Assembly: GCA_036346355.1 (NCBI GenBank) | Contig: CM070577.1 | Coordinates: 12,337,666 to 12,401,665 of the forward strand | Direction of reading: 5' to 3' | Source of the DNA: Rhipidocladum racemiflorum | Lineage: Eukaryota > Streptophyta > Magnoliopsida > Poales > Poaceae | DNA length: 64,000 bases | Shown: positions 31,401-42,084 of the stretch, in pieces | Numbering within the stretch: position 1 is the first letter of the stretch | Layout: each line of letters starts with the position of its first letter | The notes under the pieces: model-generated | What the model saw: only the letters and a program-made list of their open reading frames with translations | Told to the model about the DNA's origin: nothing | The model's database searches: none | Made by a program: the position numbers and the translations under genes

Positions 31401-33788
31401 TGCTTTGATTATGAGCCAAGTAGGGATCTCAGTTCTGAAGAAGAAAATCTTATTCCTGAGATTGATATGATAAGTGGAAATGAGCTAGCTACCCTTGCAG
31501 GAAAACGGCTGAAATCAATCAGGCTAGTAAATGAAAAGAGTTGGTTTCCTTTTGATAAACCTCCTCTAGATGAGAAGTTCATCACTCCTCTTCAGAAAAA
31601 CATCTTTTTGGGATATAAGAATAGATATGACAAAAAGGGAAAGCAAATATCTGCCTTGAGTAAACATCAGTTTGTAGATTGGAATCAAATTTGCTCCATA
31701 ACTAGATCATACCACATACTTGATTGTGTTAGATCTACCCCAGGATTGCTGGAAATGGTGTCAGGTAATATTTCCTCATGGAATGAAGATAGAATTATAG
31801 AATTCTATTCATCTTTGCTGGTAAACAAAAGAAGACACTATATTCTGTTTTCAATCAATGGAAAAATCAGAAAAGTAAGAGCACCACACTTTGAATCATC
31901 AATTGGAGCCTCAGGTCCTCAAGTCAACAGAACAAGAATACATGACAAAATGTTTCCTGAAAATAGATGGAGACAGATTGGTGATATGCCTGATCTTCAG
32001 CTCTCAGCTCATATCTATAGAGATATCACAGAAGAAAACTTCAATGCAAATCGAGCTAGTTGTCTGTCTGGAGAAGCGAAAACACTGCTCTTAATCTTAA
32101 GGCACACAGTTTTTCCAAAATCTGGATATAAGGAAGGTGTCACTCCAGTGTTGGCTTGGCTGCTTCACCTAATCCTCTCCAAGCAACCCATTGATCTGAT
32201 TGATTACATTTTTGGAGAAATGGAGGAAGCAATCTATAGAAGAATGAGGAGTCCACTGCCTTTTGCTCAGCAAATTTCCAGAATGCTGCTAGCCCAAGGG
32301 ATAATTTCGCAACAAGAAAGTAGTAGATCCTTTACCTGCAAACCAAAGAAATACAAGTTGCTTAAGCTACCCACTGAAGTTGCTGCACAAGTACCTAGAG
32401 TACTGCCTACATCAAATGATCCAAGTGATCATGGGGGAGACAGTGATGACAGCCCAGCTCATGATGGAGATGATCAACCTGTTTCAAGCCATCACAGTTC
32501 AGATCATCACAGCATTAGTCATCATACTCCAAGATACAATACTCCTAGCTATCATAGCCATCCTCCTGTTGCACCTCCTCAGCCTGAAGACTTTGAGAAT
32601 ACAGAAATACTTGGAAATAGTTCTCAGAAAACCTTGCAACTGTCTAGTGAGCAAGATGCAGCAACTCAAGTCTATCTTAGCTCACAATCCTTTCATGAAG
32701 AAGTTGTTGCACACAGCCAAGGTGGACACTTCAATCCTAGTCATATTTCTCCAATTTCGAGTCATCATACCCTACCTCCAGCAGAACATTCAGTTATGGG
32801 TTTTCCTTCTCAGCATGATGTAAATTCTGAAGGAGATGAACTTGGAGAAATTGATAAGCTAAGAGAGCTTGCTGCTGCATCAAGGTTTGTTCAAGATCAG
32901 GAATTCAGACCTGCAGCACATGATCTTGAAGCAGGAGGTTCTGGAGTTCCTCACAATTTATCAGTACCACAGCACTTCCATCACACTACTCATGAAAATA
33001 TAGAAGAAAATCCTGATATTGGACAACATCATGCTTGGAATAATCAACCTGAATGGTTCAAGATCATTGAGACTCGATACAACTCAAACCTGAAGGCTGC
33101 CCAAGAAAGATTTGCTGAAGATCAAAGGTTAGCTGCCTTGAGGCACATTGAGCATACGGCTGCACTTCAGCAATATCATGATCAAGTTCAGCAAACTCAT
33201 GAGTTGATGAATAAGATATATCAAGAACAGGGCAGATTAAAGGATGAAACTTCAAAGAATATTGATATGCTAAAGAGCAATCAATGGGATCTGAGGACTT
33301 GGCTCATCCAAGTAAACACCAATCAAAACTTGCTCAAAGACAGGCTTTATGACCTCAATACCAAGCTGAATACTCAAGATACCAAGTTTCATCGGTTTGC
33401 TGATTTCTTAGAGAAGATGTTTAAGACCAATGATGACACAATTCATGGTGTAGAACACACTCTTCGAGGCTATATTGATCACTTTGATACTTCAATGACA
33501 AATTTGGTATCAAATCAAGAACAGCTTGGTGACATCATCTTTGACCAGACTAATCCAATTCTTGACTCAGTTCTTGAACTTCAAGAAGACTTTCAGAACT
33601 GGACTGTTGAATCTCAGCCTGGAGATCCAAATTATCCCAGTTGGCATGATCAAGCTATGGCATCTCCCAAGCTCTCAGCAGAGGATCACTCAGAGCAAGC
33701 AGATCAAACTCAGTCCTCTCCAAGACTCAGTGTCAGCCAAAGAGCTTCAACAATGTTCAAAAGGACTTTCTCCAGGCGCAAGAAGTGA
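31401..33788 (+). CDS. env-position ORF of the Sirevirus element (773 residues from the first Met at 31467)
   Basis: A long open frame between pol and the 3' LTR, where Sirevirus-group elements carry an additional 'envelope-like' ORF. Residues 1-300 form a globular-looking part with 'RIIEFYSSLLVNKR', a hydrophobic stretch TPVLAWLLHLILS near 226-238, and a Lys/Arg-rich end. I think this resembles the putative plant transposon protein domain (Transposase_32 type), but that needs a profile search. Residues 315-370 are a His/Ser/Asp/Pro linker; about 535-640 look coiled-coil (QQYHDQVQQTHELMNKIYQE); the C-terminus is basic (FSRRKK). No clear signal peptide, and only one weak membrane candidate, so a true envelope role is doubtful. 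Length and openness are striking next to the broken pol. The frame opens at 31401; I list it from there. Confidence 0.75.
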   Translation, partial: CFDYEPSRDLSSEEENLIPEIDMISGNELATLAGKRLKSIRLVNEKSWFPFDKPPLDEKFITPLQKNIFLGYKNRYDKKGKQISALSKHQFVDWNQICSITRSYHILDCVRSTPGLLEMVSGNISSWNEDRIIEFYSSLLVNKRRHYILFSINGKIRKVRAPHFESSIGASGPQVNRTRIHDKMFPENRWRQIGDMPDLQLSAHIYRDITEENFNANRASCLSGEAKTLLLILRHTVFPKSGYKEGVTPVLAWLLHLILSKQPIDLIDYIFGEMEEAIYRRMRSPLPFAQQISRMLLAQGIISQQESSRSFTCKPKKYKLLKLPTEVAAQVPRVLPTSNDPSDHGGDSDDSPAHDGDDQPVSSHHSSDHHSISHHTPRYNTPSYHSHPPVAPPQPEDFENTEILGNSSQKTLQLSSEQDAATQVYLSSQSFHEEVVAHSQGGHFNPSHISPISSHHTLPPAEHSVMGFPSQHDVNSEGDELGEIDKLRELAAASRFVQDQEFRPAAHDLEAGGSGVPHNLSVPQHFHHTTHENIEENPDIGQHHAWNNQPEWFKIIETRYNSNLKAAQERFAEDQRLAALRHIEHTAALQQYHDQVQQTHELMNKIYQEQGRLKDETSKNIDMLKSNQWDLRTWLIQVNTNQNLLKDRLYDLNTKLNTQDTKFHRFADFLEKMFKTNDDTIHGVEHTLRGYIDHFDTSMTNLVSNQEQLGDIIFDQTNPILDSVLELQEDFQNWTVESQPGDPNYPSWHDQAMASPKLSAEDHSEQADQTQSSPRLSVSQRASTMFKRTFSRRKK

Positions 33789-34124
33789 TAATCTTTTTGG
33801 AGAATTGATGCCAAAGGGGGAGAACTTAGTCTGTAGTATAGTTGTAGTAAAAAAAAAACTTTGTGCAAACTTGCTTTAATTTGGTCTGTTGGTTCTTCTA
33901 TCTGTGTTTTTACTATTTGCTTGCTGAGTTTCTCTTAATTACTCTATTGTGTATGCTTATCTCTTTGAAAACAGTTCTTGGTAAATTTAAGCACAGCTTT
34001 AGGGGGAGCTCTTTCTTTCAAAATTACTATTATTGTTCTATCAGACTAACATTCTTTTGCAGAAGAAGGAAAGTTTTTATCTGAAATAAAGAAGGTTGTC
34101 ATCAATCACCAAAAAGGGGGAGAT
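33789..34124 (+). other. Sirevirus 3' untranslated region with repeated polypurine tracts
   Basis: Three AGGGGGAG-type tracts precede the 3' LTR: AAAGGGGGAGA at 33813-33823, TTTAGGGGGAGCT near 33998-34010, and AAAAAGGGGGAGAT at 34111-34124, which directly abuts the LTR and is the expected plus-strand primer. Multiple polypurine tracts upstream of the 3' LTR are described for Sireviruses, which supports the classification. Confidence 0.8.
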
Positions 34125-35544
34125 TGAAAGCATCTAGGCCCCCTAATAATTATTTAAATTATTTGTTGGGTTTTGGTGCTTGATGATCAACTAAATCAGC
34201 CGTGATAAAGATTAAGGTTTCATTACTCTTTGTTCTTTGGCTTGTAAGTCATTTCAAGTCTTTTTAGATAAGGTTTTCCTTTTCCTTTTAACCGTACTAT
34301 AAAGAGGGACTATGCACAAGTTCAAATTCTTGGTTCCTAGGATTTCTCTTTAAAACAACTTGGGGCTTAAGCTAAATCATTTCAGATTCCTTTTTAACGT
34401 GTTTGAGTTCATATCCCTTTCAAATCAAATTCTAACAGAACTCAAACCGAGCGTTTCCCATTTACAACGGACCAAGTTTTTGGGTCAGTTGCAGTTGTGT
34501 TTTCCTTGAAACCATCTCGAGTGCATTAAAGCTACAACGGACCAAAAATCTTCCATTTACAACAGACCATCTTTTTGGGTCCGATGTAAACATAAAACTT
34601 ACTGGTTTTTGTTGTTCAATCAAATTCCCTTGTTGGTATATAACCAGTAAGTTTACCTTCTGCGACGGACCAAGTTTTTCGGTCCGTCGTAAACTTGTTC
34701 TTCAATAACTCTCAACGGACCATTCCTTACTCAAATCTTGTGTACGACGGACCAACTCTTCTTGGTCCGACGTAGATGCTTTTTTTCGCTGGTTTGGGTC
34801 CGTAGTACATTGAGCCTCTTGCTTATTTTATCAACCCTTGTCAGATATAATCATTTTGAGTTGTCTTTTCAGTCTGACATTGGCAAACGGCTACCTGTTG
34901 CCAATAACGGCTATTTGCTTCCTGTAGCCTATTTAAACAGTTCAGAGGCTCTTCCAAAACAGAACTTTTACATCTCTTTGACATCTAGCATCCCAAAAGC
35001 TCAAAAGCCCTCAAAGAGATCAAGCTCAACTCTGAAAACAAAAACCTACTTTCTTACAGCTCCAAGAAAAGTCTAGTTAGTAGTTTCTAGTAAACCAAGA
35101 GACAGGGCTTGTGGATAGTCTATTACTCTTGGAACTAGCTGTTCCTAGACGGTTTTCTGGTGGTTGTAGTGCGACCTGTCCAACCGTGATTGTGGAAGGC
35201 CACTGTCTTTGTGAGAGGTTTGGACTCACCTCACCGGAGTGGTAAAGAGTCACTTTAGTGACAAATCCAGTTACTCTGTTGAGAGTCACTGGTGGAGCAA
35301 CACTTCTGTGGAAGTGCTCCAACGGGGACGTAGGAGATTTATCTCTGAACCTCGGTGAAAAATTCGCTTGTCTCTGCTTCTGTTGTTTGCTTTAGCTCGT
35401 TTCTCTATTATCTGTTACTTGTTCAGTGCTCCTTGTTGCTCATCCTTTTACTTCCTAAGTTCCTTTCTTTAAAAACTGCTAAGTTGTCTATAAATTGTTA
35501 AAATTGCCTATTCACCCCCCCTCTAGGCCATACCGTTCCTTTCA
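34125..35544 (+). mobile_element. 3' LTR of the Sirevirus element (1,420 bp)
   Basis: It has the same termini as 26380-27795, and the following ACTGC (35545-35549) matches 26375-26379. Differences from the 5' LTR are few (for example one base near 34494, a 3-base difference near 34688, one base in T and C runs). ORFs inside both LTR copies (for example 34738-35076) are LTR sequence, not genes. Confidence 0.93.
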
Positions 35545-36231
35545 ACTGCACTGCCCGAAACCATAGCCCAATGCGATGAAGCACTATTGCCAGGTTGACA
35601 CCGCTCCCGACAAGCTTTGCCCGCATGCACTCTCGCTGCCATCAAGATTGTGCGAGGTGGCACCCCGAAACAACTAGGTTAGGGTTAAGAAAGACGAGTA
35701 GAAACTCTTAAAAACCTTGCCCCATCAGTATATCTGGATGGAAAATATTGGTGACTTGCCTCAAAGAAATTCAATGATTTTTGTATGGCTGACATTAGTG
35801 TAGAGTATTCAGTACCTTATGTCTACACACAAAATAACCTTATAGAGCTATTAATTAAAATAATAAAACTTACTACTTGGCCACTCTTGCAGAATAGTAG
35901 GCTACCCACCAGTTGTTAGGGCCACGTAGTGTTGCATGCGGTTGTAGCACTTCAACTCAAACCGATTGCATAGATGGACATTTCCCCCTCTGCAGATAGT
36001 ACACGTACGGGAAAAAACTAAGTATTTCTGATATGTGAAAATTTGGATGTTGTATATGTGCTAGTCTCCCCACCACAAAGTACATACATGGGTACATACT
36101 GGAAGTTAGGGATTTATATAGGTTATGAATCTCTATCACTTATTAAATATCTAGAGACCATGATGTGGGATCTGTATACGGCTTGGTACGCCGACTGTAT
36201 CTTTCATGAGGAAAATTTTTCGGCATTGTGA
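35545..36231 (+). pseudogene. old copia element: integrase remnant (contains flank duplication copy 2)
   Basis: 35545-35943 is the second copy of the 399-bp duplication. From about 35760 the sequence encodes integrase blocks in shifting frames: FNDFCMADISVEYSV, YVYTQNNLIELLIK (third acidic residue still present), PLLQNSRLPTSC, GHVVLHAV. From 36043 an ORF encodes 'GIYIGYESLSLIKYLE', the C-terminal part, matching 45630-45720 of the copia element at 43-49 kb. Gag, protease and the first half of integrase are absent between the PBS at 26243 and here, so the element was already internally deleted before the Sirevirus inserted. Confidence 0.75.
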
Positions 36232-36729
36232 GAGAAAAGTAAGACAATAAAGAATCTCGCGTTGTAGATTGGAATATCACGAGTATTTAGGCTTTAGACC
36301 CATGCACTAAAGAATCTAAACTTGAAGTTTGAAGGATAATAAGTCTGCAAAAAATAGCTAATAATCTGTTATATGTCTTCACTGGTTCAGAGAGTGACAA
36401 AATCTTATATACATGTAGTAAATGCACCACAAATAGTGAAAATACCCACAAAAGGATATTGAATCCACTCTTACCCCTAATGATAAGGAGAGGGGGCCTC
36501 CGAGCATACGAGACTCAATTCCACGAAGTCGTTCACAGAAACATAGAACAAAACAACTCAGAACACTCTCTAAGACAATGTAAGAATCTTAACCCATGTA
36601 GAGAAAATATGTGGAGTAAGCCAATCTAAAGATGGTAACCCCACTGAATATTTGCGTGCGCAATCTAACGATAGGAGATAGGAACACTCGGACTCCATCG
36701 TTGTGGGAAATCACGAGGAGCTGAAAGAA
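36232..36729 (+). other. old copia integrase-RT linker, decayed
   Basis: No open frame. Position and scattered similarity place it in the variable linker between integrase and RT of the same element. Confidence 0.45.
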
Positions 36730-37106
36730 ATTAATGAAGAAATGTCCACTAATTATGCGGATTCAAGAAAATTGTATACAATAAAAACTACAACAGTTGA
36801 TATATATTTTGCCTTGAAAATTTGTAAAACTCTTGATCTAGATCCATAACGAATGTTTATGACAAAGTATCAAAAGTTCTTAGATTGGGTCAAATGGAAA
36901 GAAGCAATTAAGGGAAAATTACACTCGCTTAACTAAAGGAAAGTATAAGGTCCCGTTGATCGAACACCTCCAAAAGTGTTCTCTGTACCATCTGAATGGG
37001 TTTTCATTTGGAAGAGAAATGAGATCAAACATGTGGTGAGATATAAAGCGAGGATTGTAGACCAGGGTTCATGCAGAGACTCGGTATCGATTATGATGAA
37101 ACTCAC
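36730..37106 (+). pseudogene. old copia reverse transcriptase, N-terminal part
   Basis: In more than one frame it encodes DWVKWKEAIKGKLHSL, then PSEWVFIWKRNE, then YKARIVDQG and GIDYDET, all standard copia RT N-terminal blocks. It is cut at 37106 by a solo LTR and resumes at 38015 with YSPVM, so the insertion lies exactly inside the conserved DYDET-YSPV motif. Confidence 0.8.
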
Positions 37107-38014
37107 TGTCGGTGTTTCGTGCACCGGCAATACGAATTTTCGGTTAGTGGGGGTCGCACGCTCCCTCTCCTCGAATGGTTGACTCAGGAAGTCAGCGATT
37201 TATACTGGTTCGGGCCGAATGTCCCTACTCCAGTTCGGGCCATTGGGGTGTATTGTATTCGTGAGACGAACCGAGGGTTACAGGCAAGACAGGGGTTCAA
37301 AAGGATCGAACTCCCCTGTGCTCGATTAGGTTTCGCTGGGTTGCTTGCTTGCTTGCTTGTTCGTTTGTTCGCCTCTCCGTTCGCTCGTCCCCTCCCCCCG
37401 GAGCCCTGCTTCTCCTTATATACTCGAAGGCAGCAGGTTACATGGAAGTTTGGAGAGAAAAAGGAAGGAGGAAGGGGTACTGTACGCCTTGGAGTCTAAT
37501 CTTCTGTCTTATCGTCCGACCGGCCTCCGCCCACCCCCATGCTGGGTTGGTAGTCCTGCGGCGAGCGGTCTTCGGCTGGGCTGACAGAGTGACGCACTGC
37601 TCCGTACGAACGTCAACTCCGGCAGTTAATGGTGTTTGACCTCAGCTTGGCCTCGGGAGGGAGCGCTCTCCTCCGTGGTGTGTCAGTGACGATGGGACCG
37701 GGGCTTGACTCCCCTGCACATCCTCTGACACTCTCAGGAAGGGACCGCCTACCCCGGTACGGACGTCAGGAGACACCGCGTGCAGGCGATTGGCTGACAC
37801 CAGCCAGTCCTGTCGCCTCGGCCCAGTGGAGCTGGCCAACCGCGCGCTCCGACCTGAGAGATCGGACTCTGCCGGTCACCAGGGGCTTGTTCTGAACAGG
37901 GCCAGGCCCAGTCTTCGAGGCCCATGGACTTTTCACCAGAACTGGGCTTCCAAGGAGGTCAGCCCGTTCGTGGTCCCGGGCTGATGGGGGTACCCATGGT
38001 ATGTGTACTCGTCA
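37107..38014 (+). mobile_element. gypsy-type solo LTR in copia RT (908 bp)
   Basis: It starts TGTCGGTGTTTCG and ends GGTATGTGTACTCGTCA. Its flanks are CTCAC (37102-37106) and CTTAC (38015-38019), one mismatch. It is related along its length to 52911-53768: 'CTGGTTCGGGCCGAATGTC', the GGGAGGGAGCGC block and 'GGGGGTACCCATGGTATG'. GC-rich ORFs inside are not genes. The TGTCGGTGTTT start is typical of some grass Tat-like gypsy LTRs, which I give as a probable class only. Confidence 0.88.
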
Positions 38015-39300
38015 CTTACTCTCCTGTAATGAGTAGAATAACATTCTAATATTTGATATCAATGGCCACTAGCTTGAACTTATCGATACAGATGATAGAT
38101 GTAGAGATTGCATATTTATATGGGTCACTAGATACTTATATTCATATGAGAGTCCACGAATGAGTTAAATTCTGGATCCTAATAAAAAAATCGCAATAAG
38201 TATAGTGTCAAACTGCAGAGGTCGTTGTACGTATTACAATTGTCGTGGAGAATGTGGTACAAATGACTTAGTGAGTTCCTCTTGAAGAAGGGTTATTCTA
38301 ATAATGATTATTGTCTATGTCGATTATCTAAATATCATCGCATCTATGTCAATAATCTAAATATCATCAGAACCATAGAGGACATATAGGAAGCAAATTA
38401 TTCCCTTGACGGAGTTTGAAATGAAAGATTTGGGTAAAATCAAATATTGCTTGTGCCTACAGCTAGAGCATTACCCATAAGGAATATTTGTACACCAGTC
38501 TACCTATACTAAGAAGATATTGCAAAGTTTTAATTTGGAAAAATCACATCATTTGAAGACTCTCACATTAGTAACATCACTTGAAGTGGCTAAAGCCCCA
38601 CTTAGACCGAAGATGAAAAATAAGGAAGTATTAGAACTTGAAGTTCCATACTTAGGCATCATTGGAGCATTTACGTATCTTGCAAATTGCACCTGGTCTG
38701 ATATTGTATTCGTAGTAAATTTGCTAGTGCAGCTCCAACCAGAAGGCATTAGGTTGATGTCAAGACTTTTCTCAGATGCCTCAAAGGTACACATGATCTC
38801 ATCTTATTTTACCTCAAGGACCAAGACTCAACCATGGTGGGATATACGGATGCTTACTATCTATCTGTTTTCTATAGTACCAAATCTCAGACTAGATTTG
38901 TATTTCTATGTTGTGATATAGCCATTTCTTAATGGTCTTTTAAGCAGACCCTAGTAGTTATCACTACAAAACACTCAGAGATTATAGCATTATATGAAGC
39001 CTCACATGAATGTGTTTGGCTAATGTGTGATTAGCTGTATCCATAAGTCATGTGGTATTGACACCATTAATACCCCTACAATTATCTACGAAGATAATGT
39101 TGCCTGTGTTGCACAAGTTTGTTAGGTTATATTAAAAACAATATCATGAATCATATTACCCCCCCAAACTATATAATCCTCGTGAACTCCATAATAATGG
39201 TGAGGTAAAGATACTTCAAACTAAGTCCTATGAAAATTTAGCTAATTTATTTAGTAAGTCTTTGCCAACATCCAGTTTTTAAAAGATGTGTTCGTGGCAT
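38015..39300 (+). pseudogene. old copia reverse transcriptase C-terminus and RNase H
   Basis: It resumes at YSPVM, then LISMATS, MIDVEIAYLYGSLDTYI (RT block with the catalytic Asp), 'GGIFVHQS'-like text and PYLGIIGAFTYLANCTWSD, and the RNase H end ENLANLFSKSLPTSSF near 39230-39280. The RNase H start around 38800-39000 is recognisable only in pieces. A duplicated 21-base-scale segment (ATCTAAATATCATC near 38328 and 38358) interrupts the YVDD region. Multiple stops and shifts; no function expected. Confidence 0.8.
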
Positions 39301-39560
39301 TGGAATAAGATGACTTAGAGATATGTAGAGTTTAGGAGAAGTAAATCTCTAATCCATAACCCGTAGTATGGTCTTGAATATTCTTTTTTTTTAGTGAGTT
39401 TTTCTGAAGTTTTCTAGCATGAAGGTTTTTAATAAGGCAACAAGTGTAATAAAATATATGGGTATAATATACTTTTTTCTGGAAACTTCTTTTCCGCTTG
39501 GTTTTTGGAAGCAGTTTTTGGTGAGGTATATGAATTATGCAATATTCGCCTAAGAGAGAG

Positions 39561-39799
39561 TGTTGAGATACAACCGGACTACTGGTTTTCGTGGGAACAT
39601 TTTAAAATTACCCCTGAGGAGTTATAGGTATAAATATAGCACCACATTGTACAACAGAATCAATCTATAATCAATAAGGAGAACAGAGTTAAAATCTTCT
39701 ATATCTTTGTTAATATATTATATGATTATTTTTTTGGGTATTCTCAATATTTTTATTATCATTGAGATTGATCACCAGCGAACAATTTATTATTGAACA
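39561..39799 (+). mobile_element. 3' LTR of the old copia element (239 bp)
   Basis: It starts TGTTGAGATACAACCGG and ends ATTATTGAACA, preceded by a purine tract TAAGAGAGAG (39551-39560) acting as PPT. TATAAATA is at 39629-39636. It pairs with 25991-26242. I see no clear target duplication. Confidence 0.75.
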
Positions 39800-39976
39800 C
39801 TAGCAAAAGTAACCAACAAATCAATCTCGTCACTCACAAGTGTCAGCCATCCTCTCATTTGATTTCCCCCCTAACTCGTAAGTTGTCTGCTAGGGGTGGG
39901 GTGGGCATTCAGTTAATTTGGTTTTTTTGGTTTGGTTTGTTCTGTTTAAAAATATTTTGGTTTTTGGGAACTGTAA

Positions 39977-40718
39977 TGACGACGATTGTCTGAAGGCCAT
40001 TAATGATTTCAGCTTTTGAGGAGCCAGTCACGTCCTGATAAATGCGGCTCATATAACAATGGGACACATTAAATATATTGGTAAAAAAACACCTATTGAC
40101 TATGGAAATAATTGCCCAACCTAGAATGTAGTTCGAACGAAGCTTGAGTTCTCACCAGGTCAAAAATAAGCCAACCTAGTCAAATCCTTTCAGGTCGGCA
40201 TAGACGTCTTTCAACACACCGACCTAAGCAAAGTACGTGTAACTCTTGCCCCAGCCTAAACTAGGTCAGCAACGAATCTCTGCGCAGGGATTACGTGCAG
40301 AAGAAGCTTTTCTCTGATTGGTACATACAATCGCTTGGAAGTTACCTCAACTGAAGAGGCGCCCTCTGACAAAAAGATACTTTTTGACCGAGAGACACCG
40401 TTTGGCGAGAAGACACCTCTCCGAAGACGACAATTGCCATCTCTTTGATGCTATAAATAGGATACTTCCGCCAGGGTTCAAATATAAGTTCGATAAGGAA
40501 GTGGGAGATAGAAGTTCATTATGTTCACTAAGATCAATACGTTCAGTAGTTTTACACCTATTGATAGTCTGTACTCTGTAAAGAAGTTCCCGTAATACAA
40601 TTCCCATCCATTTTCCGTCCATTTTTCAGTCCCTTTCAATAGTATTTTATAGATACAAGGCAACCAGAATTACATTCGTAAGCTCGATCTCGGGACCCCC
40701 GGGTCTTGAACATCAACA
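39977..40718 (+). mobile_element. solo LTR nested in the hAT element (742 bp)
   Basis: It starts TGACGACGATTG and ends GAACATCAACA. TGTAA flanks both ends (39972-39976 and 40719-40723), a perfect duplication. TATAAATAG is at 40452-40460, followed by a plausible R/U5. 87-91-residue ORFs inside (for example 40318-40581) have no homology I recognise. Confidence 0.85.
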
Positions 40719-41338
40719 TGTAAACTGAACCGAACTGAACAAATTTAAAAACCAAGCCAAATTAATCAAACAAATTCGGCTCAATTAATTTGGTTTTTTG
40801 ATAAACCGAATTATAGGATGCAACAATGTAGCAGGCATTAGGCATTCAAAATCAAAGGATCTATGCATACAACACTTATTTTGTGGCAAAACCAAGCAGC
40901 CAAGGCAAAAACTCAAGAAACCTAAATCAATTTGGTTCCTAAAATTGCCATTATTTCGCATCTTCCTTGATATAATCTTATGGGCAATATGAATACATAT
41001 CGTTAAAGACAAATTTGAACCAAACAACGAACCCATGTATCATAGAATCAAGGAGCGAAAGAAAACCAGGAATCCAAATCTACAGATTTTATGACTTCCC
41101 ATCCAAATCTACAGATTTAAGATTTTACTACTTTCCATCTAAATCGAATATAGAGATGAGTCAGCATAAAAAATGGCACGCGTCGCCTACTGGTAAACCA
41201 CTAATCACAACCAAAGTAATCCAGAGCTGGACTATGGTGTGATGAGCCGATCTCTGCAACCAGCCTGCCAGCTTAGCCGTTGGGTCCATCCATCCAAGTT
41301 AAGGGAGAGGGAGATCTAGATCTCCAAAACGCAGCGGC

Positions 41339-41800
41339 TCCAAGCTCTAGCTCCACCGAGAGTTCGTGATGGACCATGACGTGGCGCGGGGAAGGGAATG
41401 GGTGAGAGGGGAGGAGGAGGGATGAGGGGAAGGGAAGCTCACCTCAGATCTGGATGAGCACGGCCAAGGCGACCTAGTCGAGGTCAAAACATGGAAGCTA
41501 GGGGATGGTGGATGGCAATGGCTGGCAGCGCCTTGGGGCATGGACGGCGACTGCTCAGGGGCAGACGGCGACGGCTCGAGGCTCGGACGGCGACGGCATC
41601 GTCAGCACCTCCCTCCTCGAGTCGACTCACAAAGGGCACAAGAGGCACTGGGGCTCGATTGCTGCCGCTGACGCGCTTGGGAATGGGAGGTATCAGAGGG
41701 AGGGGAGGAAAGGGGAGGGGATTGGGGATGTGGTGAGTGGTGACGCTGTGACGGGGATGGGAATCACAGGGTGCCGACCGACCGAGAGGGTGCTAGTGAA
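41339..41800. other. GC-rich block inside the hAT element, possible captured gene fragment
   Basis: Purine-rich on one strand (GGGAGGAGGAGGGATGAGG), then repeated GACGGCGAC-GGCTC motifs (41539-41600). Open in several frames, which reflects composition. It may derive from a host gene 5' region, but no product can be named. Confidence 0.3.
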
Positions 41801-42009
41801 ATAAAAGTTCGGTTCTTCGGGTTATTCGGTGTACAGAAGTTAAAAACCGAATCCATATCCGAAAACCAAATAGCATCAAAATAAAAACCGAACAGAAAAC
41901 CAAAAAAAACAGAAACATTCAGCTAAATCCGTTCAATTTTCCGGTTTTGGTTTAAAAATACCCGCCCCTATTGCCTGCAGTAAACAAAAGACAGAGAGGG
42001 ACAACTATA

Positions 42010-42084
42010 TTTGTCCTACAGCTACGAGCACACTGTACGGATTTATATTTGTCCTACAGCTACGAGCACACTGTACGGATTTTA
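42010..42084. repeat. 38-bp perfect tandem duplication
   Basis: TTTGTCCTACAGCTACGAGC and the 17-18 following bases occur twice in direct succession (offset 38), with no substitutions seen, so the duplication is recent. Confidence 0.9.

Larger units (their letters stand above)
39891..41970. mobile_element. non-autonomous hAT element (2,080 bp)
   Basis: The termini TAGGGGTGGG / CCCGCCCCTA are inverted with one mismatch. The 8-bp flanks TTGTCTGC (39883-39890) and TTGCCTGC (41971-41978) differ at one base, a hAT-type duplication. Subterminal GGTTTGGTTTG / CAAAACC words support this. It contains a solo LTR (39977-40718) and a GC-rich block (about 41340-41800), but no transposase. Confidence 0.8.

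Noticed and set aside
40318..40581. 87-residue ORF near a TATA box
   Set aside because: It starts upstream of the TATA box of a solo LTR and has no motif.
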